A DNA stretch of 64,000 nucleotides from Sphingobacterium faecium (GCF_003054045.1 NZ_QBKH01000003.1:1-64000), one strand, 5' to 3'; shown: positions 52,807 through 61,371, counted from the stretch's first letter. Program-made: numbers and translations. The notes: a model not told the origin generated them from the letters alone.

Positions 52807-53613
52807 ATGAAATTAAGAACAATCGTTTTAGCAGCTACTATGCTCGCGGGTACTGCAAGTGTGGGTACTGCTGTCGCACAACAGAAGAAAGAAGTCCCTG
52901 CATATAAGGTTTTGGATTTACCAAAGGTAGATTTGAAAAAATTTAAAAAAAATAAACAAGGTGCGTATATCATTTTCGACGGTACTTCCATGACAGGATG
53001 GAGAGGTTATAACAAAACCTTAGTTCCTAAAAAATGGACTGTAGATGAAGGTGCTATAAAGTTTGATAGTAAGGCAAATGTTGGAAATGATGAAGGTGGA
53101 GATTTAATTTTCGCTCATGATTTTAAAAATTTCGAATTGGAGTTGGAATGGAAAGTTGCGAAGGGGGCTAATTCGGGTATTTTCTTTTTAGCGAAAGAAA
53201 TTGAAGGTCAACCGATCTATATTTCAAGCCCTGAATGTCAAGTGTTGGATAATGAAAATCATCCTGATGCGAAGATGGGTGTGGATGGTAATCGTAAATC
53301 AACATCTTTGTATGACATGATTCCGGCGAAGCCACAAAATGGCAAGCCATTTGGTGAGTGGAACAAAGTGAAAATTGTTGTTAATAATGGTCAAGTTGAA
53401 CATTGGCAGAATGGTGTCAAAGTGGTCACCTATACACTTTGGGATCAATCTTGGATTGACTTATTGCAGAAAAGTAAATTTAGTGAGACCAAATGGCCTT
53501 TGGCGTATGAGCTCTTGAAAAATGTTGGTGGTAAAACCAAATCAGGTGTGATTGGATTCCAAGATCATGGTGATGATGTTTGGTTCAAAAATATAACCGT
53601 AAAAAAACTATAA
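52807..53613 (+). CDS. secreted DUF1080 (3-keto-disaccharide hydrolase) protein
   Basis: A 268-residue protein with a Sec signal (MKLRTIVLAATMLAGTASVGTAVAQQ) and a concanavalin-like DUF1080 domain. Hallmarks are AYIIFDGTSMTGWRGYN, DEGGDLIFAHDFKNFELELEWKV, NSGIFFLA, ECQVLDNENHPD and the final VWFKNITVKKL. Members cleave 3-keto glycosides after oxidation of the sugar. Probably periplasmic. The TIM-barrel isomerase-like protein at 61372 belongs to a family often found with DUF1080 proteins. Confidence 0.92.
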   Translation: MKLRTIVLAATMLAGTASVGTAVAQQKKEVPAYKVLDLPKVDLKKFKKNKQGAYIIFDGTSMTGWRGYNKTLVPKKWTVDEGAIKFDSKANVGNDEGGDLIFAHDFKNFELELEWKVAKGANSGIFFLAKEIEGQPIYISSPECQVLDNENHPDAKMGVDGNRKSTSLYDMIPAKPQNGKPFGEWNKVKIVVNNGQVEHWQNGVKVVTYTLWDQSWIDLLQKSKFSETKWPLAYELLKNVGGKTKSGVIGFQDHGDDVWFKNITVKKL

Positions 53614-53628
53614 TATCATTTTAGATAT

Positions 53629-53668
53629 AAAAAGAGAGCGAGCTTAATTTTAAGCTCGCTCTCTTTTT
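53629..53668 (+). terminator. terminator of the DUF1080 gene
   Basis: AAAGAGAGCGAGCTTA / TAAGCTCGCTCTCTTT, a 16-base perfect stem with an ATTT loop and a T-run. Confidence 0.94.
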
Positions 53669-53783
53669 ATATACTTCGCGTTTCTATATTAAGTTCGAGT
53701 AAGGCTGGCCATGCTGGTCGCTATTTCACTCTTTTGATTGCTATAACCGTTTTCGGAAACGAGTGATAGGCGGTCAATCCTTG

Positions 53784-54488
53784 CTAGAGGATTTCTTGTA
53801 GTTCTTTAAGATTATGGATCATATGGTTGATATCCTGTGGTTTTTCAATTTGTGTTGGATTGAAGAATATCGCGTCCATTCCTACATGCATAGCTCCGCG
53901 AACATCGGCATCGATATTATCACCGATCATGATGGAATGATCAGTTTTTGCATCGGCTTTATCTAGTGCATAATTGAATATTCTGGGATCCGGTTTATTG
54001 ACTCCCACCACTTCCGATATGAATATGTTTTTAAAGTATTTATGAAGATCACTTGTTGCAAGTTTTACTTCACAAGCTTCTTTGAAGCCATTTGATATCA
54101 AGTGTAAGTTATAATTATTATACAGATAGCTTAATGTTTCATGTGCATGAGGAAATAGATTTGTCTTTTGCGGACAGATCAATAAATATTCTTCCTCAAA
54201 ATCATTTGGGAAAAGGGAAGGGTCTACACCAAGCTGTGTGAAGGTGTCTGCAAATCGCGCACGGCGCAGTTCTGCTTTATCGATTTTACCGTGATGGTAT
54301 AAGTCCCATAGTCGATGATTATTGATCGTATAGGTCTTAATAAATGTCGTAGAGGATTCTTGTTGAAAGAGTTGATCAAATTGGTAGTGGTAATAGAGTT
54401 CATCCAATGTCTCTTCCGCATTTTTGTCAAAATCCCAAATGGTATGATCTAAATCGAAGAATATATCTTTTTTTTCTTGTTGAAACAT
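53784..54488 (-). CDS. YjjG-like HAD pyrimidine nucleotidase
   Basis: A 234-residue HAD-superfamily phosphatase. Motif I is DIFFDLDHTIWDFD with the nucleophile Asp, motif II is LHLISNGFKE, and motif III/IV is GVNKPDPRIF...IMIGDNIDADVRGAMHVGMDAIFFN. The WDFDKNAEETL segment and the cap fit YjjG, a house-cleaning nucleotidase for dUMP, dTMP and non-canonical pyrimidines. A longer frame begins with TTG at 54521. That TTG is instead the -33 element of a promoter (TTG, 18 bases, TATATTTG), and the true start is ATG 54488, four bases after the -7 element. Confidence 0.88.
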   Translation of the reverse strand: MFQQEKKDIFFDLDHTIWDFDKNAEETLDELYYHYQFDQLFQQESSTTFIKTYTINNHRLWDLYHHGKIDKAELRRARFADTFTQLGVDPSLFPNDFEEEYLLICPQKTNLFPHAHETLSYLYNNYNLHLISNGFKEACEVKLATSDLHKYFKNIFISEVVGVNKPDPRIFNYALDKADAKTDHSIMIGDNIDADVRGAMHVGMDAIFFNPTQIEKPQDINHMIHNLKELQEIL

Positions 54489-54492
54489 AGTA

Positions 54493-54521
54493 CAAATATA
54501 GTGTAATAGGACTGATTGCAA
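54493..54521 (-). promoter_or_regulatory. promoter of the yjjG-like gene, leaderless
   Basis: On the minus strand TTG (54521-54519), 18 bases, then TATATTTG (54500-54493). Both elements and spacing fit the Bacteroidota consensus. The ATG is at 54488, where transcription should begin. Confidence 0.62.
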
Positions 54522-54594
54522 GAAATATCACCAATTCGATTTTCCTCTTAGTGTCATAAAGTCTAACACATTTTTTTATACATCCCATTATCGT

Positions 54595-54602
54595 TATTTT
54601 TG
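54595..54602 (+). promoter_or_regulatory. -7 element of the two-component/hemE operon
   Basis: TATTTTTG, 19 bases before the ATG of the kinase gene at 54622. No clear -33 TTG. Confidence 0.42.
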
Positions 54603-54621
54603 TTCCGTTGCAATATATCGT

Positions 54622-55497
54622 ATGAAAAAAGCACTTGTTTTATTTTATTTTCTAGTATTCTATGCTACCTCTCAATTGATATGGTGGGGGGTTATGCTTG
54701 CTCGATTTCAACCTCAAAGGAAGTCGATGATTATTGGTGAGGGTATATTTTTCTTACTGATCTTTTTATGGGGGGCTTTGCGGTTAAAAAAGCTTTTTGT
54801 ACGAGAACAAAAATTGCAGCAACAGCAGCAAAATTTCTTGTTGGCTATCACTCATGAACTTAAATCTCCGCTGGCTTCTGTGAAATTGTACATTCAAACC
54901 ATTTTGAAAAGAGATTTGGATAAAGAACAACAACAGGTATTTTTGACAAATTCTTTAAAGGATATTGAACGCTTAGACGATCTAGTTGAAAATGTATTGA
55001 TTACCACAAAGCTTGAAAGCCGTAATTATAATCTGCCTAAGGAGAAGTTTAACTTAACTGAATTGGTAGAGCAGATCGTCGACCGTCTTCAAAAAAATGC
55101 ATGTAGAACACAAGTGCTGAAGCCAAAATTGGATGCTGATATCATGTTGTATGCGGATAAATTTGCCATTAGTAATGTGGTGACTAATTTGATCGAAAAT
55201 GCAATTAAATACTCTCCTCCATGCGCCAATGTTGTTGTTAAATTAACAAATGAGCCGCAGGGAATTATTTTTTCTGTTGCTGATCATGGAATTGGTATCA
55301 GTGATGCGGAGAAAAAACTTATCTTTAATAAATTTTATCGTGTTGGAAGTGAAGCGACACGTAAAACTAAAGGTACTGGTTTGGGGTTGTATATAGTGAA
55401 GACGGTTTTGCAAAAGCATAACGCGTCTATTAAGGTAAAAGATAACACTCCTTCGGGGAGTATTTTTGAAGTAACATTTGATAAAAATGCAAAGTAA
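54622..55497 (+). CDS. membrane sensor histidine kinase
   Basis: A 291-residue kinase with two membrane helices (about 5-26 and 38-54) and almost no periplasmic loop, so it probably senses a signal in or at the membrane. HisKA has the phospho-acceptor H78 in LAITHELKSPLASVK. The ATPase has the N box (NLIENAIKYS), G1 (VADHGIGIS), F (FNKFYRVG) and G2 (GTGLGLYIVK). It overlaps the response regulator gene by 11 bases. Confidence 0.94.
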   Translation: MKKALVLFYFLVFYATSQLIWWGVMLARFQPQRKSMIIGEGIFFLLIFLWGALRLKKLFVREQKLQQQQQNFLLAITHELKSPLASVKLYIQTILKRDLDKEQQQVFLTNSLKDIERLDDLVENVLITTKLESRNYNLPKEKFNLTELVEQIVDRLQKNACRTQVLKPKLDADIMLYADKFAISNVVTNLIENAIKYSPPCANVVVKLTNEPQGIIFSVADHGIGISDAEKKLIFNKFYRVGSEATRKTKGTGLGLYIVKTVLQKHNASIKVKDNTPSGSIFEVTFDKNAK

Positions 55498-56194
55498 ACA
55501 ACGCATACTACTCGTAGAGGACGAAGAACACTTGTTAGAGGCTATCAAGTTGAATTTGGAGTTAGAAGGTTACCGTGTGACAACAGCTACAGACGGAAAA
55601 AAGGCTTTGAAAATATTCAAGGAAGAACGTTTTAATTTAATCATCTTGGATGTCATGATTCCGGAGATCGATGGATTCCAAGTTGCTGAAACAATTCGAC
55701 TTCAAAATACCGAAGTTCCCATTATGTTTTTAACAGCTAAAAACAGTAGTGAAGATCGTATCACAGGTCTTAAAAAAGGAGCTGACGATTATTTAATAAA
55801 ACCTTTTAATTTAGAAGAACTGATTCTTAGAGTTGGTAATTTGGTTAGAAGAAGTTTGAAACCCGATGATTTGAAAGAGATTAATTCGTATCAAATCGGT
55901 GATAAGACCATTTATTTCAATTCATACGAATTGCACCATGCAGATGGTACCATTACATCGTTGACGAAAAAAGAAACGATGTTGTTGAAGCTGTTAATAG
56001 AGCGTCGCAACGAAGCTGTTTCTCGTGAACAAATATTAGAAACGGTATGGAATTATGATGTTTATCCATCGACTCGTACAATCGACAATTTCATACTGAC
56101 TTTCCGTAAATATTTTGAGCCTGATCAAAAGCATCCTATTTATTTCCATTCCATTCGTGGTGTTGGATATAAATTTACGGATAATAACCACTAG
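55487..56194 (+). CDS. OmpR/PhoB-type response regulator
   Basis: A 235-residue regulator. The receiver has the acidic pair in VEDEE, phospho-acceptor D55 in IILDVMIPEIDG, Thr/Lys in FLTAK and IKPF. The C-terminal winged helix (SLTKKETMLLKLLIERRNEAVSREQILETVW, FRKYFEPDQKHPIYFHSIRGVGYKF) binds DNA. The frame can be read from TTG 55478, but ATG 55487 is the normal start. Partner of the kinase upstream. Its targets may include the genes behind it (TPR protein, hemE). Confidence 0.95.
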   Translation: MQSKQRILLVEDEEHLLEAIKLNLELEGYRVTTATDGKKALKIFKEERFNLIILDVMIPEIDGFQVAETIRLQNTEVPIMFLTAKNSSEDRITGLKKGADDYLIKPFNLEELILRVGNLVRRSLKPDDLKEINSYQIGDKTIYFNSYELHHADGTITSLTKKETMLLKLLIERRNEAVSREQILETVWNYDVYPSTRTIDNFILTFRKYFEPDQKHPIYFHSIRGVGYKFTDNNH

Positions 56195-56200
56195 TACTTT

Positions 56201-56719
56201 ATGATGACATTTAAGGCTCGCGTAGCTGTTATTATTATTGCATTATTGTTAATTGGTTATGGTGTATATGCGGGACATTATCAGACTTCGATCCTAATTG
56301 CTGGGGGAGTTTGTTATCTCGTTTGGAGCCATCTACGTGAGAGTTCTGTTGCGATGGCTAGTGATTCTTTTCATAAGCAGAATTATGCAAAAGCAAAAGT
56401 ATTACTAGCTGAGGTGAAGAATCCAGATCGATTGAGAAAAGGACGTCGTAATATTTATGAATATATGATGGGCACTATCTCATTACATGAGGATCGGATC
56501 GATGAGGCAGAATATCATTTTCAGTTAGCATCCCGATTACCGTGGAAAAAAGATAATGAAAAAGGAATGATCTTGATCAATTTGTCCAATATCAGTTTAA
56601 GGAAAGAAGAGTATGAACGTGCTCAAACTTATATTGATGTTGCTAAAAAATTGAATTTGACAGAACGTCAAGCAAGTATAATTGGCAAAATACAAAACGA
56701 AATTTCAAAACATATATAG
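56201..56719 (+). CDS. membrane protein with TPR-like repeats
   Basis: A 172-residue protein: two adjacent hydrophobic segments (residues 6-24 and 29-44), then helical repeats resembling TPRs (SFHKQNYAKAKVLLAEVK, GTISLHEDRIDEAEYHFQLAS, LINLSNISLRKEEYERAQTYIDVAKKL). It starts six bases after the response regulator and its TAG overlaps the GTG start of hemE by one base. No specific family recognised; a scaffold role is inferred. Confidence 0.75.
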   Translation: MMTFKARVAVIIIALLLIGYGVYAGHYQTSILIAGGVCYLVWSHLRESSVAMASDSFHKQNYAKAKVLLAEVKNPDRLRKGRRNIYEYMMGTISLHEDRIDEAEYHFQLASRLPWKKDNEKGMILINLSNISLRKEEYERAQTYIDVAKKLNLTERQASIIGKIQNEISKHI

Positions 56720-57756
56720 TGATTACTACTTTACAAAACGATTTATTGATTAGAGCTGCGCTTTCGCAGCAAACAGAACGCCCACCTGTATGGATGATGC
56801 GTCAAGCGGGAAGATTTATGCCTGAGTATTGGGCGATAAAAAATAAATATTCCTTTTTGGAAATGTGCAAAACTCCAGAGATTGCGGCGGATGTAACGAT
56901 GTTACCTGTTGATCTATTAGGCATTGATGCTGCAATTTTGTTTTCGGATATCTTGGTTACGGCGGAAGCAATGGGTGGAGATTTAAGTTTTGAACAAGGG
57001 GTTGGTCCTCGTTTTGCAAATCCTGTACGTTCTTTTGCCGATGCGGATAAATTAGCGACGGATTGTCTACCTAAATTGGAATATGTTGCTGATGCTATTA
57101 AAGTTATTCAACAACGTTTGAATGGAAGTATTCCGCTAATTGGTTTTGCTGGCGCACCGTTTACCATTTTAAGTTATTTGGTAGAAGGAGCTTCTTCAAA
57201 AGATTTTAAGCTGACTAAGTTAATGTTGAATAATGAACCAAAATTGGCTCACACTATTCTTCAAAAGATCGCTGATGTAACAGTTGAATATTTAAATATG
57301 CAAATTGCAGCAGGGGTAAATGCTGTTCAGTTATTTGATAGTTGGGCTTTGGCATTATCTTGGAACGACTACAAAGAGTTTGCTCATTATTATAACAACC
57401 AGATTATCTCGAGATTGAACCGTAAAGATGTTCCTGTAATTTCTTTCTGTAAAGGTTCTTCTGTGTTTGCGCCTATTATGGCTGAAGCAAAACCAGATGT
57501 AATTTCGGTCGATTGGAATGCTGATTTGAAAAATATTAAACAATCTTTATCTGCAGGTATAGCAGTTCAGGGAAATTTAGATCCGTTTGTACTGTATGCG
57601 GATAAAAAAGTGATTAAGGATAAAATCCATCAATTATTTGAACGTATGCGTGGTGAAAATGGTTTTATTTTCAATCTAGGGCATGGAATTATGCCTGATA
57701 TCCCTTTTGATCATGTAAAATATGCAATTGAAGTTGTTAAGGAATTTAGATATTAA
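56719..57756 (+). CDS. hemE: uroporphyrinogen decarboxylase
   Basis: A 345-residue enzyme that decarboxylates uroporphyrinogen III to coproporphyrinogen III in haem synthesis. The signature is RPPVWMMRQAGRFMPEY near residue 21, with GFAGAPFTILSYLVEG and the HGIMPDIPFDHVK end. It starts at GTG, whose G is the last base of the preceding TAG, so translation is likely coupled to the TPR gene. Its presence in a two-component operon is unusual and may link haem synthesis to an envelope signal. Confidence 0.96.
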   Translation: MITTLQNDLLIRAALSQQTERPPVWMMRQAGRFMPEYWAIKNKYSFLEMCKTPEIAADVTMLPVDLLGIDAAILFSDILVTAEAMGGDLSFEQGVGPRFANPVRSFADADKLATDCLPKLEYVADAIKVIQQRLNGSIPLIGFAGAPFTILSYLVEGASSKDFKLTKLMLNNEPKLAHTILQKIADVTVEYLNMQIAAGVNAVQLFDSWALALSWNDYKEFAHYYNNQIISRLNRKDVPVISFCKGSSVFAPIMAEAKPDVISVDWNADLKNIKQSLSAGIAVQGNLDPFVLYADKKVIKDKIHQLFERMRGENGFIFNLGHGIMPDIPFDHVKYAIEVVKEFRY

Positions 57757-57771
57757 TAACTTACAATTATT

Positions 57772-57814
57772 AAACAAAACAAGGAACATATTTTTGTTCC
57801 TTGTTTTGTTTAAA
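57772..57814 (+). terminator. terminator after hemE
   Basis: A perfect 17-base stem (AAACAAAACAAGGAACA and complement) with a six-base loop. It ends the kinase-hemE operon. Confidence 0.9.
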
Positions 57815-57850
57815 GACAATGGACACTTTTTCAAGTAATAAATATTCGAC

Positions 57851-57858
57851 TATATTTG
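57851..57858 (+). promoter_or_regulatory. -7 element of hemJ
   Basis: TATATTTG, 20 bases before the hemJ ATG at 57878. The -33 region reads TTTT instead of TTTG. Confidence 0.45.
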
Positions 57859-57877
57859 TCTTCATTTTTATACAACT

Positions 57878-58423
57878 ATGATATACCTGTACGCTAAAGC
57901 CATTCATATTATATTTGTCATTTGTTGGATGGCAGGCTTATTTTATATGCCTCGCTTATTTATCTACCATACCGAAGCAAAAGATCAATCCAAAGAAGCC
58001 TATCATGTCCTGCATAAGCAGTTTTCCATTATGGAAAATCGTCTATGGTGGGTCATTACTACTCCATCGATGTATATCACTGTGATTTCAGCTTTAGTGA
58101 TGTTGTATGTAAATCCTGGATTACTGCAAATGGGGTGGATGCACGTAAAACTGCTATTTGTTGCAGGTATGATCGCTTACCATTTTGTCAGTCAACGCAT
58201 GATGTTTAATCTAAGAGATGAAAAATCTACGCTTAGCTCTACAAAACTTAGAATGTGGAATGAAGTATCTACTGTTCTGTTGTTTTCTATTGTTTTTACA
58301 GTGGTTCTAAAATCAGCGTTGAATTGGATTTACGGTGTTGTTGGACTTATTTCTTTAGCGATTTTATTGATGGTTCTCATTAAAGCATATAAAAAATACC
58401 GCATCTCAAAAGGCGGTAAATAA
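57878..58423 (+). CDS. hemJ: HemJ-type protoporphyrinogen IX oxidase
   Basis: A 181-residue inner-membrane protein with about four or five helices. The hallmark AIHIIFVICWMAGLFYMPRLFIYHTEA contains the haem-binding H10, and WMHVKLLFVAGMIAYH contains the conserved Lys. HemJ converts protoporphyrinogen to protoporphyrin IX. The placement after hemE in a separate transcription unit makes a small haem locus. Confidence 0.93.
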   Translation: MIYLYAKAIHIIFVICWMAGLFYMPRLFIYHTEAKDQSKEAYHVLHKQFSIMENRLWWVITTPSMYITVISALVMLYVNPGLLQMGWMHVKLLFVAGMIAYHFVSQRMMFNLRDEKSTLSSTKLRMWNEVSTVLLFSIVFTVVLKSALNWIYGVVGLISLAILLMVLIKAYKKYRISKGGK

Positions 58424-58551
58424 TTTCCATTCTGATCTAAGTCAACTTATAACGTATTGAATTTTATCCACCTATTTTTTAATTTAACAAGATTCGTACT
58501 TCATATTCTCAATTGATCACTGTCATTAACTTTTGAGAATAAATAATAGTG

Positions 58552-58559
58552 TACATTTG
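58552..58559 (+). promoter_or_regulatory. -7 element of the DEAD-box helicase gene
   Basis: TACATTTG, 18 bases before the ATG at 58578. A TTG at 58533-58535 is spaced by 16 bases, just outside the usual range. Confidence 0.42.
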
Positions 58560-58577
58560 CAGTAAATAAACGTTTTT

Positions 58578-59720
58578 ATGTCATTTGAGTCTTTAGGATT
58601 ATCACACAATATCATTAGTTCTGTTAAGCAGTTAGGTTATCTAAAACCTTTTCCTATTCAACAACAGGCCATTCCAGTTATCTTATCGGGTAAAGATTTG
58701 ATGGGAATTGCACAGACAGGTTCTGGAAAAACCGCATGTTTTGTGATGCCTATTTTAGAGAAATTGCAAGTGGAGGTCGTTAAGCGTGATCGAAATATTG
58801 AAGTACTAGTTCTTGTTCCTACACGTGAATTAGCCATTCAGATTGATGAAGTTTTTAGAGCTTTTACTACGAATTTGAAGCGCGAAATCAAAACGATGGC
58901 GGTATATGGGGGTGTATCTATCAATCCACAGATGAAGGGTATGCTGGGGGTTGAAATTTTGACCGCTACTCCTGGTCGATTGTTAGATCTAATCAATAAT
59001 AAAGCATTGAGCATTAGTCATATTCAGCATTTAGTGATCGATGAAGCGGATAAGATGTTTCAATTGGGTTTTGAGGATGAGCTGAAGCAACTTTTAGCAT
59101 TAATGCCTAAGAAAAAACAAACCACTTTATTCTCGGCAACGTTAAATGATAAAATAGAAGAAATCAATCAGCTTCTTGGAATTAAACCTGTGGTGGTAGA
59201 GGTTGAAAGTGAAGAAGCAAATATCGACCATATCGATCAGATCGCTTATCATGTCACTGCCGAAACTAAAGGACCTTTTTTACGTTATCTGATCAAAGAA
59301 AACAAGATGACTCAGGTTTTGGTATTTGTATCTTCTACGCGTACAGCGGACAAATTAGTGGATAAATTATTAAAAAATAAAATTAGAGCCATTTCGATAC
59401 ATGGTCAAAAATCACAAGGGAGTAGAAGAGATCATTTAGACTATTTTAAAAAGGGTGATGTACAAGTTTTAGTCGCGACAGACCTGATCGGTCGCGGAAT
59501 TCATATTGATGGCTTACCTGTTGTGATTAATTTCGAATTGCCTCGTTCTCCTTTGGACTATGTGCATCGTATCGGTAGGACTGGTCGTGCCCATGATGTT
59601 GGTACTGCCATTACGCTATTAACAGATGAAGATCTACATCATTTTTCCGTTATCCAAAAGAAAATGGGTAAAACGGTAACGGTAAAATCTACAGATGAGG
59701 TCAATCTGCATGGATATTAA
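58578..59720 (+). CDS. DEAD-box ATP-dependent RNA helicase
   Basis: A 380-residue RNA helicase containing only the two RecA domains. Q motif FPIQQQAIP, motif I GIAQTGSGKTA, Ia PTRELAIQ, II VIDEADKMF, III FSATL, V LVATDLIGRGIHIDGLPVVINFELP, VI YVHRIGRTGRA. It has no C-terminal basic extension, so it differs from CsdA/DbpA and is near the RhlE-like core set. Likely roles are ribosome assembly or mRNA turnover. The stop codon lies inside a 54-bp perfect palindrome. Confidence 0.93.
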   Translation: MSFESLGLSHNIISSVKQLGYLKPFPIQQQAIPVILSGKDLMGIAQTGSGKTACFVMPILEKLQVEVVKRDRNIEVLVLVPTRELAIQIDEVFRAFTTNLKREIKTMAVYGGVSINPQMKGMLGVEILTATPGRLLDLINNKALSISHIQHLVIDEADKMFQLGFEDELKQLLALMPKKKQTTLFSATLNDKIEEINQLLGIKPVVVEVESEEANIDHIDQIAYHVTAETKGPFLRYLIKENKMTQVLVFVSSTRTADKLVDKLLKNKIRAISIHGQKSQGSRRDHLDYFKKGDVQVLVATDLIGRGIHIDGLPVVINFELPRSPLDYVHRIGRTGRAHDVGTAITLLTDEDLHHFSVIQKKMGKTVTVKSTDEVNLHGY

Positions 59721-59769
59721 TGATACTCACCAAGCCCCGTTATAACGGGGCTTGGTGAGTATCATTAAT
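59716..59769. terminator. 54-bp perfect palindrome at the end of the helicase gene
   Basis: Two perfect 27-base arms (59716-59742 and 59743-59769) meet with no spacer at GTTATAAC; the core includes CAAGCCCCGTT / AACGGGGCTTG. The left arm covers the TAA stop of the helicase. As RNA it would form a hairpin of about 25 pairs with a minimal loop. It is longer than any other terminator here and has no clear T-run, so it may terminate on both strands, or do something else at the DNA level. Confidence 0.75.
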
Positions 59770-59821
59770 TATTCTTATTCGATTTTAAAAAATATCAAAA
59801 TTTGTTATCATCTGCATCTGA

Positions 59822-60265
59822 TTAAAAATCCATTTGTTCGATTTCGTTGAATACAAACTTGACGCTGTCATAGTTTATGGCAACTTCAGGGGCATAATAA
59901 GGTATATCCATAAAACTCATCACAGCCCCAGAACCCAGTCTCAAAGTCTTGCCATTTTGTAGTAATGCAAATGGTTTTCTTTTTTTTACCGCACCGCTAC
60001 TGGGTATATAGAAATAGTCTCCAAGTAATGTATCTCCTAGAATATTACCTCTAATTTCACCAGAGTCTTTAGCACTATTGCCATATTGTACGATGTATTT
60101 GCCGTAAAAATAATTTTCTCGTTTGGTAATCTTAAGATATGCTGTATCTCGTTTTGAAATTGCCAAATAGTATTTTGCAGGAAAATCTGCTGTATTAGAA
60201 TGGCAACCTATGATTAATAATATCAGGATCAGACAGGAACATCTTAAAATGAGCTTAGATAACAT
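59822..60265 (-). CDS. small lipoprotein of unknown function
   Basis: A 147-residue predicted lipoprotein: LSKLILRCSCLILILLIIGC with a lipobox ending at C20, followed by a beta-rich domain (AKYYLAISKRDTAYLKITKRENYFYGKYIVQYG..., GNILGDTLLGDYFYIPSSGAVKKRKPFALL). A longer frame to 60388 would overlap the next gene and bury the lipobox 60 residues in. ATG 60265 places the signal at the N-terminus. The family was not recognised. Confidence 0.72.
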   Translation of the reverse strand: MLSKLILRCSCLILILLIIGCHSNTADFPAKYYLAISKRDTAYLKITKRENYFYGKYIVQYGNSAKDSGEIRGNILGDTLLGDYFYIPSSGAVKKRKPFALLQNGKTLRLGSGAVMSFMDIPYYAPEVAINYDSVKFVFNEIEQMDF

Positions 60266-60344
60266 TGTATCAGGATATAACATAGAAATGTAGATATATA
60301 AATTGTATGTATACGATCGTGGTATTTTTGACGCTATACACTGA

Positions 60345-60671
60345 TCATTCTGATATATAGTATGAAACTGAATTTTGTATTTCTTCAATTAAATCTCGAT
60401 CCATGTACTTGTATTCATCAGGTATGTCCAAAATTATTATTTCTAAACTCTGAGTTTCATTTGAAAATTGTTGTATTATTTTTTCTTTATGATGTTTTTC
60501 CATTACAAATACAAGATCAGCCCAGGATAATTGTTTCCCATTGACTCTAATTCGGGCATTACTTTCTGTACCAGCGGATTTTGCTCGTATTGTTTTGTGC
60601 TTCTTATAAATGGTTTCTGCAGTTAGGCTTCTCCAGCGGTTGCGGCTACAAATAAATAATATATTTTGCAT
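60345..60671 (-). CDS. small PTP-like phosphatase (COG4551-like)
   Basis: A 108-residue protein resembling low-molecular-weight tyrosine phosphatases. The P-loop CX5R is C8-SRNRW-R14 in LFICSRNRWRSLTAE, then AKSAGTESNARIRV and WADLVFVMEKHHKEKI, as in COG4551. The distal general acid region reads LDIPDEYKYMDRDLIEEI; the usual DP motif is replaced by IPDEY, so the activity should be tested. Target unknown. Confidence 0.82.
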   Translation of the reverse strand: MQNILFICSRNRWRSLTAETIYKKHKTIRAKSAGTESNARIRVNGKQLSWADLVFVMEKHHKEKIIQQFSNETQSLEIIILDIPDEYKYMDRDLIEEIQNSVSYYISE

Positions 60672-60736
60672 CTAGATGTCTCAGTAAGTTTTAAATAGGA
60701 GAGGTCATTATTGGTATTATCATCTCATGCTGAATT

Positions 60737-61024
60737 TTAAATTAAAGTCGTTTTTATCACATTTGGTTGATCTGCTAATAGGGTTCCATAGCTAGGTCCA
60801 AAATCTTTGATGTATGGTTGTTCGTTATGTGCATCTAGACCCGCTTGATCTGTCCAAATCTCATAAAACGTAAATACATTTGGATCTTCTATACCTTGAT
60901 GCAGGTTGTAAAGTTCTGCTGCAGGTTCAAGCCGTGTTAAGCGAACCATTTCTAGTAAAGTATTTTTAATCTGTTCACGATGTGTTTCTTTCACTCGTAA
61001 TACTACCGTTAAATAAATTTTCAT
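60737..61024 (-). CDS. antibiotic biosynthesis monooxygenase (ABM) family protein
   Basis: A 95-residue ferredoxin-like protein of the ABM/YgiN-type putative quinol monooxygenase family: IYLTVVLRVKETHREQIKNTLLEMVRLTRLEPAAELYNLHQGIEDPNVFTFYEIWTD, then HNEQPYIKDF. Such proteins form dimers, some acting as cofactor-free oxygenases. The substrate is unknown. A near-consensus -7 element (TATCTTTA) lies upstream on the minus strand around 61068-61075. Confidence 0.88.
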   Translation of the reverse strand: MKIYLTVVLRVKETHREQIKNTLLEMVRLTRLEPAAELYNLHQGIEDPNVFTFYEIWTDQAGLDAHNEQPYIKDFGPSYGTLLADQPNVIKTTLI

Positions 61025-61371
61025 GACTTAAAATATGATATTGTTTAATTTTTCATTGGATTTTGTAAAGATAAGATCAGCGGTTATTTTGAGCAATTAT
61101 GATCATAGCACTATTTTTTTGTAATATGAATTTTATACTAAATAGTTTAGCTGGATTTCTCTCCTCTAAAATAAGATTTTTAAATATTTATCACAATTGT
61201 ACTTGAATTGTTATCTAATAATTAGGAGTTGTTGTTGTATCTTTTTGAAATTATGTATAATATTACATTTAATCTTCCAAATGCCTGTAAAGCTAAATAG
61301 AAAATTATCAATGTTTTATTGAAACTTTATTATTGTGCAAAAGAGGGAGTCGTATTTTTAGAATAATCATT
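61025..61371. other. 347-base gap between divergent genes
   Basis: AT-rich region between the divergent ABM and isomerase genes. It must hold both promoters. On the minus strand TATCTTTA (about 61068-61075) may serve the ABM gene. No full -33/-7 pair was found for the plus strand, and no RNA gene or long repeat was seen. Confidence 0.45.
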
